Origin: SVEL01 sp045126215
Lineage (GTDB): Bacteria; Bacillota; Clostridia; Lachnospirales; Lachnospiraceae
DNA length: 64,000 nt
Assembly: GCA_045126215.1 (NCBI GenBank)
Contig: JBGVOD010000054.1
Coordinates: 34,927 to 98,926 of the forward strand
Direction of reading: 5' to 3'
The notes beneath the pieces are model-generated. The model saw only the letters and a program-made list of their open reading frames with translations. It was not told where the DNA came from and ran no database searches. The first letter of the stretch is position 1. Each line of letters starts with the position of its first letter. This document shows, piece after piece, positions 36,937 through 45,460 of the stretch. A program made the translations under genes and the position numbers.

Positions 36937-38073
36937 ATGAAAAAAGAAACACTCAGATATTATGCGCCTGTGGCAGTTTGCTTTATATTAATAATAATAC
37001 TTATTTTGCTACCAACTGGATATGAGGATTCGGTTCAATATAAAGAAGCTGAAAGATGTATAGCAGAAGTTACAGAAGTTGATAATTCATCTATTGTAGA
37101 TACAGGACTTGTACGTTCTGGCGAGCAGCGATGTCAAGTTACATTTCTTAATGGATTGTTTAAGGGAGAGACAGCAACAGCAATTAATCTTTTACAAGGC
37201 TCTTTGGAACAGGATAAATTGTTTTCAGAGGGCGATAAGGCACAAGTTGTCATAAGTTATGACGGTGAAACTATTAAGCGTGTCACAATGACTGATCATT
37301 TTCGTGTCCCATACGAATTGCTGTTGGCGGGTGTGTTTGTCTTGTTTCTGATAGTATTTGCCGGGCGTACAGGAATCAGGGCAATTTTGTCTTTTGCGTT
37401 GACTGTGCTGGCAATTTGGAAACTACTTATTCCAACATATTTGAATGGCTACAATCCAATCTGGATAGGTCTTTTTATAACTCTTTTATTGACAACACTA
37501 ATTATTGCACTGGTATATGGTTTTGATAATCGTTGTGCGGCAGCAGTAAGTGGATCATTCCTTGGCATTTTAGTGACATGTATTCTTGGTATAATATTTA
37601 CGGATTTATTCAAAATTCATGGTGCGGTCATGGCATATTCTGAAAGTCTGCTTTATGCTGGTTATCAACATTTGAATCTGACGCAGATTTATATGGCTTC
37701 CATTTTTATTGGATCCTCAGGTGCTGTTATGGATTTGGCTGTGGATATTACATCTGCTGTACATGAAGTAGTAGAAAAGAAGCCAGATATTCGTCCATGG
37801 GAAGCGGTAAAATCTGGGATTAGTGTAGGAAGAGCTGCTATGGGAACTATGACTACAACATTGTTACTGGCGTATTCTGGGGGATATATTGCACTACTGA
37901 TGGTTTTTATGGCACAAGGAACTCCGACGGAACATATTTTCAACTATAAATATGTTGCTGCCGAAATAATTCATACGGTTATAGGTTCTTTTGGATTGGT
38001 AAGTGTTGCACCATTTACTGCAATGTGTGCAGGTCTGCTTTTGACAAAAAAGCAACGTAAAGAACATAGATAA
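36937..38073 (+). CDS. YibE/F-family membrane protein
   Basis: 378 residues. A first span (about 7-25), an outside beta domain (about 30-120), then seven hydrophobic segments. The sequence FIGSSGAVMDLAVDITSAVHEV is the YibE/F signature. The role is not established; some members are linked to export. ATG 36937 has TGGAGG 7 nt upstream; the longer frame from 36910 is inside the terminator. It is close behind the phosphatase, but a terminator separates them. Confidence 0.88.
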   Translation: MKKETLRYYAPVAVCFILIIILILLPTGYEDSVQYKEAERCIAEVTEVDNSSIVDTGLVRSGEQRCQVTFLNGLFKGETATAINLLQGSLEQDKLFSEGDKAQVVISYDGETIKRVTMTDHFRVPYELLLAGVFVLFLIVFAGRTGIRAILSFALTVLAIWKLLIPTYLNGYNPIWIGLFITLLLTTLIIALVYGFDNRCAAAVSGSFLGILVTCILGIIFTDLFKIHGAVMAYSESLLYAGYQHLNLTQIYMASIFIGSSGAVMDLAVDITSAVHEVVEKKPDIRPWEAVKSGISVGRAAMGTMTTTLLLAYSGGYIALLMVFMAQGTPTEHIFNYKYVAAEIIHTVIGSFGLVSVAPFTAMCAGLLLTKKQRKEHR

Positions 38074-38074
38074 T

Positions 38075-38545
38075 GAATTACCATTAGTAGATTATATCGA
38101 TGAACAGTTATTAGATAAATCACTTTGGGAAAACATCTCTCAATTATGTATCAATGAAAAATATGAGAGTAAACGAGAAGTGATTGTGGCTTTAATTGAT
38201 GTTGGCATTTCGGAATATTATTCTAATAGTACTTATTTATATACTAATAATAATGAAATAGAAGCAAATAACATAGATGATGATGGAAATGGATATGTAG
38301 ATGATATCAATGGTTGGAATGTTATTGATAATAATGGTAATTATGATAGTAGCAATATTATTACAGTGGCGGCAGCATCTAATAACGGCGAAATTGATTA
38401 TAGTTCAAATTATAGAAAACAATATGTAGATATTGCAGCTTCAGGAGAAAACATTGTATGTTATTTAGGTAATAGTAATTTTGTTTATGAAGGTGGGAAT
38501 TCATTGGCTCAACCTCTTGTTTACAAGAGGTTGGGTCTTTTCATT
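38075..38545 (+). pseudogene. Decayed subtilisin-family protease
   Basis: An open frame that starts beside the yibE/F stop has no proper start and reads VIVALIDVGI (Asp site), then NNIDDDGNGYVDDINGWNVID, a classic S8 stretch. It then jumps directly to NIITVAAASNNGEIDYSSNY and VDIAASGENI, so the His motif and the oxyanion region are deleted. The Ser motif reads GGNSLAQP instead of SGTSMAAP. Homology ends at a hairpin and an intron fragment. GTG 38180 is the first possible start but has no ribosome binding site. Confidence 0.82.
38510..38538 (+). terminator. Hairpin directly upstream of the intron fragment
   Basis: CAACCTCTTG-TTTA-CAAGAGGTTG is a perfect ten-pair stem followed by GGTCTTTT. It is a terminator-like structure and the probable insertion target of the intron. 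Confidence 0.7.
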
Positions 38546-38765
38546 GTGCGCCATGGGCGCGCTCTAACAGGTGTAAGTCCTGAACACGCCCAGATAGTGG
38601 GAAGTGTATAGCCGAATAGCAAGGGTGTCCATCGTGAAGTGGAATTTGAAGGAAGTCGGATGGCAAATCTATCGTCTGACTAACAGAAGTCGCATCAGGC
38701 TATAGTTAAGGATAAGGTTGAAATACAAACAGAAGTCCAATAACTACTCGGAATTGTATAAATTT
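38546..38765 (+). mobile_element. 5' fragment of a group II intron (class C-like)
   Basis: Starts GTGCGCC and contains the conserved domain I blocks AGGTGTAAGTCCTG, AAGGGTGTCCATCGTG, GTGGAATTTGAAGGAAGTCGG and CAGAAGTCC in the usual order. No reverse transcriptase, domain V or 3' end is present, so only about 220 nt remain. Its position 12 nt after a hairpin agrees with class C introns, which insert behind terminator stems. Confidence 0.8.
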
Positions 38766-38947
38766 AAGTCTTGTTAACAAAAAGGAATATCTAGATTTTA
38801 AATTAACAGTAGAAAAACAAATAAAAAATACGTTATCATATATATTCAAGCTCATAATTAATTATTGTATGAAAAATAAAAATATGGTAAACTTTATATT
38901 ATGTTAGCTCCAGTAGTTTACAAGTATAAGAACCATAGGAGGAAGAG
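38766..38947 (+). other. AT-rich remnant before degV
   Basis: A frame open through about 38767-38904 reads LVNKKEYLDFKLTVEKQIKNTLSY and ends in a stop, without start or ribosome binding site. It may be a gene scrap left by the same rearrangement. The rest is the leader of the DegV gene. Confidence 0.35.
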
Positions 38948-39823
38948 ATGGGCAAAACTGCGATAATGACAGATAGTAATAGTGGCATAACTCAACAACA
39001 GGGAAAAGAACTTGGAATATACGTTCTTCCTATGCCATTTATAATAAATGAAGAAACATTCTTTGAAGATATAAGTTTAACAAGAGAAGAGTTTTATGAA
39101 AGACTTAAAGGAGATGCTGCAATTAAGACAACTCAGCCTACACCAGGTAGTTTGCTGGATATGTGGAATGAGATACTTAAAGAATATGATGAAATCGTAT
39201 ATATTCCTATGTCCAGCGGACTTAGTGGTTCGTGTCATACAGCGATGATGCTTGCTGACGATGATGATTACGAAGGTAAGGTATTTGTTGTAGATAATCA
39301 GAGAATATCTGTTACAATGAGAAGATCTGTACTTGATGCAAAGGCTATGGCTGATGAAGGCAAGAGTGCAAAAGAAATATGTGACAGATTGATGGAGATG
39401 AAGATGGAGTCAAGTATATATATTATGCTTGATACATTAAAGTATTTGAAAAAAGGTGGTCGTATTACACCTGCAGCAGCAGCGCTTGGTACAATATTAA
39501 AACTAAAGCCAGTGCTTCAGATTCAGGGTGAGAAGCTTGATGCTTTTGCAAAGGCAAGAACATTAAATCAGGGTAGATCTGTTATGATTAATGCTGCAAA
39601 GGCAGATTTGGAGAATAGATTTGGAAATGATATGAATAATGTGTGGATAGATATTGCTCATACAGAGAATATGGAAGAAGCACTTAAGTTTAAACAGGAG
39701 ATTCTTGAAGCATTTCCGGGATACAATGAAGACAATATATATATAGATCATCTTTCACTCAGTGTATCATGTCATATAGGACCAGGTGCACTTGCAATTG
39801 CAATGACAGTTAAGAACAAATAA
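38948..39823 (+). CDS. DegV-family fatty-acid-binding protein
   Basis: 291 residues. TDSNSGI at the start, IKTTQPTPG and IPMSSGLSGSCHTA form the conserved lipid-carboxylate binding pocket of DegV/FakB proteins, which bind one fatty acid for phosphorylation by a FakA kinase. No fakA gene is nearby. AGGAGG precedes the ATG. It stands alone between the intron scar and the radical SAM gene. Confidence 0.92.
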   Translation: MGKTAIMTDSNSGITQQQGKELGIYVLPMPFIINEETFFEDISLTREEFYERLKGDAAIKTTQPTPGSLLDMWNEILKEYDEIVYIPMSSGLSGSCHTAMMLADDDDYEGKVFVVDNQRISVTMRRSVLDAKAMADEGKSAKEICDRLMEMKMESSIYIMLDTLKYLKKGGRITPAAAALGTILKLKPVLQIQGEKLDAFAKARTLNQGRSVMINAAKADLENRFGNDMNNVWIDIAHTENMEEALKFKQEILEAFPGYNEDNIYIDHLSLSVSCHIGPGALAIAMTVKNK

Positions 39824-39854
39824 TAAATAATATTAGACGGTGATTTCCACTAAA

Positions 39855-39940
39855 TCGTAAACGCTCCGCGGGATTGCAGGAATGCGCAGAAAATGTCAGC
39901 GATGCTGACGCGTATTTATAGCAAGAACGCAGGGCGTTAT
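39855..39940. other. GC-richer structured intergenic element
   Basis: GTCAGC-GAT-GCTGAC (39895-39909) is a perfect hairpin inside a longer closure of AACGC (39860) with GCGTT (39934). It is markedly richer in G and C than its surroundings. It has no coding frame and ends 33 nt before the next gene. It may be a leader RNA or dispersed repeat. Confidence 0.4.
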
Positions 39941-39972
39941 TGAATTAGAGAAAGAAATGAATAGGTATATAG

Positions 39973-41766
39973 ATGAAAGTATTATTAACAGCCATTAATT
40001 CAAAATACATACATTCAAATCTGGCGGTGTATAGCCTGAAGGCATATGCAGGAATAGATGATGAGAGGATATGTATATGTGAATATACAATCAACAATCT
40101 TGTTGAAGAGATAATTGATGGAATATATGAGCAAAAACCAGATATTCTGGCATTTTCATGCTATATCTGGAATATTGATTATGTATCAAAGATTGTTGCG
40201 GAAATTAAGAAAATACTTCCAAACGTAAAGATATGGCTTGGTGGTCCCGAGGCATATTATAATTCGAAACAGCTGTTTAACAAGCTTAAAGATGTTGATT
40301 TGATTATAAAAGGTGAAGGCGAGGCTACCTTTAAAGAACTTTTTGATATTATTAAGAATGATTCTGAAAATATTAAGAAAAATAATGAGGATATTTATGC
40401 AGGTATTGCAGGAATAGATTACAGAAATGCAGAGGGAGATATAGTGTCTAATCCATTAAGAGAGCCACTTAATATGTCTGACATTCCATTTCCATACAAG
40501 AATATATCGGAATTTGAAAATAAAATAATATACTATGAGAGCAGTAGGGGCTGTCCATTTTCCTGCAGTTATTGTCTTTCATCAGTTGAGAAATCCCTGA
40601 GATTTAGAGACACAGAGCTGGTAAAGAAAGAGCTTAAAATCTTTATGGATGCAGGAGTGGCTCAGGTTAAGTTTGTAGATAGAACCTTTAACTGTAAAAA
40701 GAAACATGCAATGGATATTTGGAAGTTTATTCTTGAAAATGATAATGGACATACAAATTTTCATTTTGAAATAGCCGCAGACCTGATTGATGATGAGGAA
40801 ATAGAACTTATTTCAAAAATGAGAAAGGGTCTTATACAACTGGAAATAGGAGTTCAGTCAACGAATCCTGAAACAATAAAAGAAATACATCGTGTAATGG
40901 ATATTGAAAAGGTTCGTAAAGTTGTTACGAAGATAAATGACTTAAAGAACACACATCAGCATCTTGATTTGATTGCGGGACTTCCATATGAAGGTATTGA
41001 AAGCTTTAAAAAGTCTTTTAATGAGGTGTACAGTATGCGACCGGGAGAACTACAGTTGGGATTTTTAAAGGTGCTTGCAGGTTCGTATATGTATGAACAA
41101 AAGGACAGTTATGGGATAAAGTATAAGGCTTTTGAACCATATGAAGTGCTTTCCACAAAGTGGATATCATATGATGATATTCTTATGTTAAAAGGTGTAG
41201 AGGAAATGGTGGAAGTGTATTATAATTCCATGCAGTTCTTGCTTACAATGAAATTTCTTGAAGAAAGATTTGATACAGCATTTGATATGTACTATGAGAT
41301 GAGCAAATATTATGGGAAACACTTTGAAAAAAGTATGAAACATAGCAGGATTTCAAGATATAAAATATTGCTGGATTTTGTAAATGAGAGATTTTGTGAA
41401 GAAGATTATACAAGCGCAGCAAAACTCTTAATGACCATTGACATATATCTTAGGGAAAATTCAAAATCAAGACCAGATTTTGCAAAAGATTTAAGTATTT
41501 ATAAGAATGAAATTAGGATATTTGCAAAAGCCAATGAGCTTTTAAAGGATGAACATATAGAGATTTTATATGAGAGAGATATGAAGACTCTTCAACGTAT
41601 AAAATTTGAGGAATGTCTTGATGTGGAATTTAAAAATAGAAATAGAAGTGCAGAGAGTGAAATTGATAGGAATGGTATTCTTAATGATGATATGATATTT
41701 GTATCTTTTGATTATAAAGATATAAATCCAGTAAATCACCAGTGTAAAATAAAAATTTGGAGATAA
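39973..41766 (+). CDS. B12-binding radical SAM protein
   Basis: 597 residues. The N-terminal 130 residues form a cobalamin-binding Rossmann domain (LLTAINSKYIHSNLAVYSL, LGGPEA, IIKGEGEATF). The radical SAM core has CPFSCSYC as its iron-sulfur motif (about residue 195), then a helical DUF4080-like C terminus. Such proteins methylate or rearrange unactivated carbons; the substrate is unknown. It runs into nth after 4 nt, though a functional link is not evident. Confidence 0.88.
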   Translation: MKVLLTAINSKYIHSNLAVYSLKAYAGIDDERICICEYTINNLVEEIIDGIYEQKPDILAFSCYIWNIDYVSKIVAEIKKILPNVKIWLGGPEAYYNSKQLFNKLKDVDLIIKGEGEATFKELFDIIKNDSENIKKNNEDIYAGIAGIDYRNAEGDIVSNPLREPLNMSDIPFPYKNISEFENKIIYYESSRGCPFSCSYCLSSVEKSLRFRDTELVKKELKIFMDAGVAQVKFVDRTFNCKKKHAMDIWKFILENDNGHTNFHFEIAADLIDDEEIELISKMRKGLIQLEIGVQSTNPETIKEIHRVMDIEKVRKVVTKINDLKNTHQHLDLIAGLPYEGIESFKKSFNEVYSMRPGELQLGFLKVLAGSYMYEQKDSYGIKYKAFEPYEVLSTKWISYDDILMLKGVEEMVEVYYNSMQFLLTMKFLEERFDTAFDMYYEMSKYYGKHFEKSMKHSRISRYKILLDFVNERFCEEDYTSAAKLLMTIDIYLRENSKSRPDFAKDLSIYKNEIRIFAKANELLKDEHIEILYERDMKTLQRIKFEECLDVEFKNRNRSAESEIDRNGILNDDMIFVSFDYKDINPVNHQCKIKIWR

Positions 41767-41770
41767 TAAA

Positions 41771-42403
41771 GTGAGCAAGAAAGATGTAAAAAAAATATTA
41801 GACCTGCTGGATGAGCATTATACAACTGAATATAAATGCTATTTAAATCACGACAATGCATGGCAGTTGCTTATTGCTACTATGTTGAGTGCCCAATGCA
41901 CGGATGCCAGAGTGAACATTGTCACTAAAGATTTGTTTAAGAAGTATAAGTCACTAAATGATTTTGCATGTGCAGATTTAAAAGAGTTAGAGGGAGATAT
42001 TAAACCAACAGGATTCTATCATAACAAAGCAAAAAATATTATTGCATGTGCGCAGAAACTTATATCAGACTTTGGTGGCGAGGTGCCATCTGATCTTGAT
42101 AGTCTTGTATCCCTTGCAGGGGTGGGGAGAAAGACAGCAAATGTTATAAGAGGAAATATATATAATGAGCCAAGTATTGTTGTAGATACACATGTTAAGC
42201 GTATTTCCAGAAAGCTTGGACTGACAAAAGAAGAAGATCCGGAAAAGATAGAATATGATTTGATGAAGGTACTGCCAAAAGACCATTGGATATTATTTAA
42301 TATTCAGATTATTACCCATGGACGAGGATTGTGTCCAGCCAGAAATCCCCATTGTAGTGAATGTTTTTTGAAAGACTTATGTAAAGAGTCAGAGGAAAGG
42401 TAA
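41771..42403 (+). CDS. nth: Endonuclease III
   Basis: 210 residues with a GTG start. The helix-hairpin-helix LVSLAGVGRKTANVI carries the catalytic Lys and VDTHVKRISRKLGL the catalytic Asp. The C terminus has the four-cysteine iron-sulfur motif C-x6-C-x2-C-x5-C. It removes oxidised pyrimidines and nicks abasic sites. It is packed between the radical SAM gene and an exonuclease in one transcription direction. Confidence 0.96.
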   Translation: MSKKDVKKILDLLDEHYTTEYKCYLNHDNAWQLLIATMLSAQCTDARVNIVTKDLFKKYKSLNDFACADLKELEGDIKPTGFYHNKAKNIIACAQKLISDFGGEVPSDLDSLVSLAGVGRKTANVIRGNIYNEPSIVVDTHVKRISRKLGLTKEEDPEKIEYDLMKVLPKDHWILFNIQIITHGRGLCPARNPHCSECFLKDLCKESEER

Positions 42404-42413
42404 ATATAAACAT

Positions 42414-43115
42414 ATGATAAGAGATTATGTTGCCCTTGATCTTGAAACAACAGGATTGAGTGCAAAGACAGATAAGATAATTGAAATAGGTGCAATAAAA
42501 GTTTTAAATGGAGAGATAGTGGATAAGTATGAAACTCTTATCAATCCAGGAGCTGTAATATCTCAGAGGATAACAGAAGTAACTGGAATTACAAATGAAA
42601 TGGTAAAGGATGCACCATATATTTCTGAAAAGATAGGTGAATTGATGGAATTTATTGGAGAATTACCATTATTAGGTCATAATCTTTTATTTGATTACAG
42701 TTTTGTGAAAAGGGCAGCGATAAATAATGGTTATAAATTTGAAAAAATGGGAGTGGACACACTTAAGATAGCAAGAGTACGACTTAAAGAGCTTGAGAGC
42801 AAAAGACTGGATTTTCTTTGTGCATACTATGGAATAGAAGATAACAATCATCACAGAGCATATAATGATGCTGTGGTAGCACATGAATTGTATATAAAGC
42901 TCTGCAGTGAGTTTGAAGAAGAATCGGGAGAACCGATACCGCTAGTATACAGTGTGAAAAAAGAAAGCCCTATTACAGATAGACAGGTGCAGTTCCTGTC
43001 TGATCTTGTAAGAAAGCATAATATTGAGATTGATTATGATATTACTAAACTGTCTAAGAATGAAGCATCCAGAAAGATTGATATTATATTATCCACTTAT
43101 GGAAGAGGATTTTAA
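42414..43115 (+). CDS. DnaQ-like 3'-5' exonuclease
   Basis: 233 residues. DEDDh exonuclease motifs: VALDLETTG (ExoI), GHNLLFDYSFV (ExoII), HHRAYNDAVVAHELY (ExoIII). A C-terminal region of about 60 residues (TDRQVQFLSDLVRKHNI) is an added helical domain. It may proofread or repair DNA next to nth. Its last 27 nt overlap the 3' end of the convergent gene on the other strand. Confidence 0.9.
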   Translation: MIRDYVALDLETTGLSAKTDKIIEIGAIKVLNGEIVDKYETLINPGAVISQRITEVTGITNEMVKDAPYISEKIGELMEFIGELPLLGHNLLFDYSFVKRAAINNGYKFEKMGVDTLKIARVRLKELESKRLDFLCAYYGIEDNNHHRAYNDAVVAHELYIKLCSEFEEESGEPIPLVYSVKKESPITDRQVQFLSDLVRKHNIEIDYDITKLSKNEASRKIDIILSTYGRGF

Positions 43116-43736
43116 AATATCTAAAATGACATTTTTATTAAGGGAGTTAAGTTTATTTGCAACTTCCTTTAAATGTTCAATCTTCTCAGTCTGTCCACTC
43201 TCTGTATAAAGCCCTACTAAAAGCTTGTAATTGACTGTTATATCTGTTAAAATATCAATGCCGAATTCTAATACTACAGTAGCTTGATTTTGGCAATTTA
43301 GTGATACGAGAATTTCACCATATCTTGCAATGGTTTTTACCAGAAGCGTGTAGTTATCGTCATATTCTGATACAGTATTCAGATTGGCAACGCCATATGC
43401 TTCCTTTATATCTGTAGATGTAAGGCCTGTAAGATTAAGTATTCGCTTATCTTTTAATGATGCGAGAGTGTCATTTATAGAAGAAAGTTCCTTTACGGAT
43501 TCTTCGTCGGATAAATTTTGGTAGTCTGGAAGCAATGTTTCGACAAGTATCTCATCTGGTATGGTGATATAATCTTCGTTATCAAGTGGTTTCCTACGAA
43601 CGTTATTGGCATCTGATTCGCGTTGCCAGAAATCTTCAGAGGCTTTGGCTGAAAGCTTGTCGGCCTTCTTTCGCTCGTATGCCTGCCATAATACAAAGAT
43701 AACAAATATTCCAAAAATAGGATAATAGAATTTCAT
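43089..43736 (-). CDS. Membrane-anchored protein, TPR-like helical domain
   Basis: 215 residues. A single span (about 4-18, YPIFGIFVIFVLWQAY) and a basic stop-transfer are followed by a helical soluble domain with a TPR-like flavour (ILVSLNCQNQATVVLEFGIDIL...LLVGLYTESGQTEKIEHLKEVA). The start is 43736, where AAAGGAA is correctly spaced; ATG 43751 contains that site. It is probably outside or at the inner face of the membrane. No family name is offered. Confidence 0.7.
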   Translation of the reverse strand: MKFYYPIFGIFVIFVLWQAYERKKADKLSAKASEDFWQRESDANNVRRKPLDNEDYITIPDEILVETLLPDYQNLSDEESVKELSSINDTLASLKDKRILNLTGLTSTDIKEAYGVANLNTVSEYDDNYTLLVKTIARYGEILVSLNCQNQATVVLEFGIDILTDITVNYKLLVGLYTESGQTEKIEHLKEVANKLNSLNKNVILDILKSSSISG

Positions 43737-43768
43737 TTTATTTCCTTTCAACCCTTAAGGAGGATTTT

Positions 43769-43870
43769 ATGTTTAATATTTATAACAAAAAACAAAGAAA
43801 AGTATTTACAGCTGTGTTAGCAATTATACTAGTGTTGGCTATGGTAGTACCTATGTTGTTATCATTTTAG
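43769..43870 (+). CDS. Small single-span membrane protein of 33 residues
   Basis: AAGGAGG lies 5 nt before an ATG that opens 33 codons: MFNIYNKKQRKVFTAVLAII, then VLAMVVPMLLSF. A basic N terminus and one membrane helix are seen. The start is 32 nt from the divergent gene start, so the two ribosome binding sites are almost back to back. It may be a conserved Lachnospiraceae small protein; function is unknown. Confidence 0.7.
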   Translation: MFNIYNKKQRKVFTAVLAIILVLAMVVPMLLSF

Positions 43871-43904
43871 ACTAAAAACTATTGAATGTAAAGAAGATGA
43901 TTAG

Positions 43905-44876
43905 ATGAAGCCGGGTAAAGTATCAGAGGCCGTTTTGAAAAGAGCTATCATAAAACAAATTTCATATAAAGGTTCATGTGTGAAGAATGGTGCGGCAGTT
44001 GGTAATGATGGCGCACTTTTTTCGATATCAAAAAATATCTGCAATATGATTGTGACATCAACAGAGACAATCATTGATGACTATGAATATCAGAAAGCGA
44101 GAGCACTATACAGGGCGGTAAATAATGTTGCTGCAAAGGGAGGAAAAGTGCTTACTGTACAGATATCAGTCACTTTGCCTGATAAGGCACTGGAGTCAGA
44201 CCTTCGTGCATTGATGAAAGAACATATAGATGCAGCTAAAGGACTAGGCATAACCATTAGTGGTGGACACACTGAAGTATCCGAGAATGTAACTAAACCT
44301 GTTGTGACAGTTACCGCAATTGGCGAGACAGATAGAAACATATCTTTTGCAGATGTAGAGGCTATGGATGATATTGTACTTAGCAAGGCTGTAGCCCTTG
44401 AGGGTACATATTTGTTGGCAAAGAAACAGAAAGATTTCTTTTTGACAAGATTCTCCAAAAGCTATGTTGAAAAGACATCAGAATTCATTAAAGATATTTC
44501 AATTATAAAAGAAGCTGAAATTGCAGTTGAGAATAATGTAAAGGCGATGCATGACCTATCAGAAAATGGAGTGTTTGGCGCATTGTGGGAGATAGGAGCA
44601 GCTGCAAAGCTTGGACTTAGCGTTGATATAAAAAAAATAAATATAAATCAGGAAACCATAGAGCTATGTGAGTATTTTGATATAAATCCATACAAGATTC
44701 CATCTTCAGGAGCGTTACTAATGATAACAAAAGATGGAGCATCACTTGTAAAGGCACTTAATGATCAGGGTATACAGGCAGAAGTAATAGGAAAGATGGT
44801 GGAGGGAAATGACAGAGTAATCATTAATGAAGATGAAACAAGATTTTTAGAACCACCCAAAATTCAAAGTATGTAA
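43905..44876 (+). CDS. AIR synthase-related protein, HypE-like
   Basis: 323 residues. The PurM/HypE fold is suggested by the N-terminal mixed region, GHTEVSENVTKPVVTVTAIGE and MHDLSENGVFGALWEI, and by SSGALLMITKDG near the end. HypE makes the thiocyanate for NiFe-hydrogenase, but no hyp genes are nearby and the C-terminal Cys typical of HypE is absent (the end reads EPPKIQSM). A separate enzymatic role is therefore likely. It has a weak ribosome binding site. Confidence 0.8.
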   Translation: MKPGKVSEAVLKRAIIKQISYKGSCVKNGAAVGNDGALFSISKNICNMIVTSTETIIDDYEYQKARALYRAVNNVAAKGGKVLTVQISVTLPDKALESDLRALMKEHIDAAKGLGITISGGHTEVSENVTKPVVTVTAIGETDRNISFADVEAMDDIVLSKAVALEGTYLLAKKQKDFFLTRFSKSYVEKTSEFIKDISIIKEAEIAVENNVKAMHDLSENGVFGALWEIGAAAKLGLSVDIKKININQETIELCEYFDINPYKIPSSGALLMITKDGASLVKALNDQGIQAEVIGKMVEGNDRVIINEDETRFLEPPKIQSM

Positions 44877-44880
44877 ACAT

Positions 44881-44913
44881 AAAGGTCAGAAGAGTACATT
44901 GACACAATGACCT
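44881..44913 (+). promoter_or_regulatory. Inverted repeat around the Lrp gene promoter
   Basis: AAGGTCA (44881-44887) and TGACCTT (44907-44913) are exact inverted copies that bracket TTGACA (44898-44903). This is a plausible autoregulatory operator for the Lrp-type gene. Confidence 0.5.
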
Positions 44914-44959
44914 TAGAAAACTGGTATATATATGGATAGCTAATAGAGAGGTAAAAGAT

Positions 44960-45460
44960 ATGTTGGAAATAAGTGAATTAAAGAAAGAAGTTCTTAATAT
45001 TATAGAAAAAAACAGTCGAATAGATTTGAAAGAACTGGCTATTATGCTTGGTTCAAATGAAATAGAAGTAGCAAATGCCATAGCAGATATGGAAAAGGAG
45101 CATATTATCTGTGGATATCATACTATGGTGAATTGGGAAAATACTTCAGAGGAAAAGGTAACAGCTATGATAGAGGTAACTGTTATACCTCAAAGAGGTG
45201 AGGGGTTTGATAAGATTGCTGAAAGAATATATAACTTCAGTGAGGTACAGTCAGTATATCTGATGTCAGGGGGCTTTGATTTTATGGTTATCCTTGAAGA
45301 AAAGACAATGAAGTCAGTATCGCAGTTTATATCAGAAAAACTCTCTCCTATTGAGCAGATAAGAGGAACAGCTACACACTTTGTCCTTAAAAAGTACAAG
45401 GAACACGGAGTTGTCTTAAATAAGGAAAAAGTCGATGAAAGGATACTGGTGACACTATGA
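44960..45460 (+). CDS. Lrp/AsnC-family transcriptional regulator
   Basis: 166 residues. An N-terminal winged helix (LKELAIMLGSNEIEVANAIADMEKEHIICGY) is followed by a RAM ligand-binding ferredoxin-like domain (VQSVYLMSGGFDFMVILE). Such proteins sense amino acids. It overlaps the aminotransferase gene by 4 nt (ATGA), so it probably regulates or is coupled to amino-acid metabolism. An inverted repeat lies on its promoter. Confidence 0.92.
   Translation: MLEISELKKEVLNIIEKNSRIDLKELAIMLGSNEIEVANAIADMEKEHIICGYHTMVNWENTSEEKVTAMIEVTVIPQRGEGFDKIAERIYNFSEVQSVYLMSGGFDFMVILEEKTMKSVSQFISEKLSPIEQIRGTATHFVLKKYKEHGVVLNKEKVDERILVTL

Noticed and set aside
39855..39940. Cobalamin riboswitch before the B12 radical SAM gene
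   Set aside because: The conserved B12 box is not recognisable and the element is too short.
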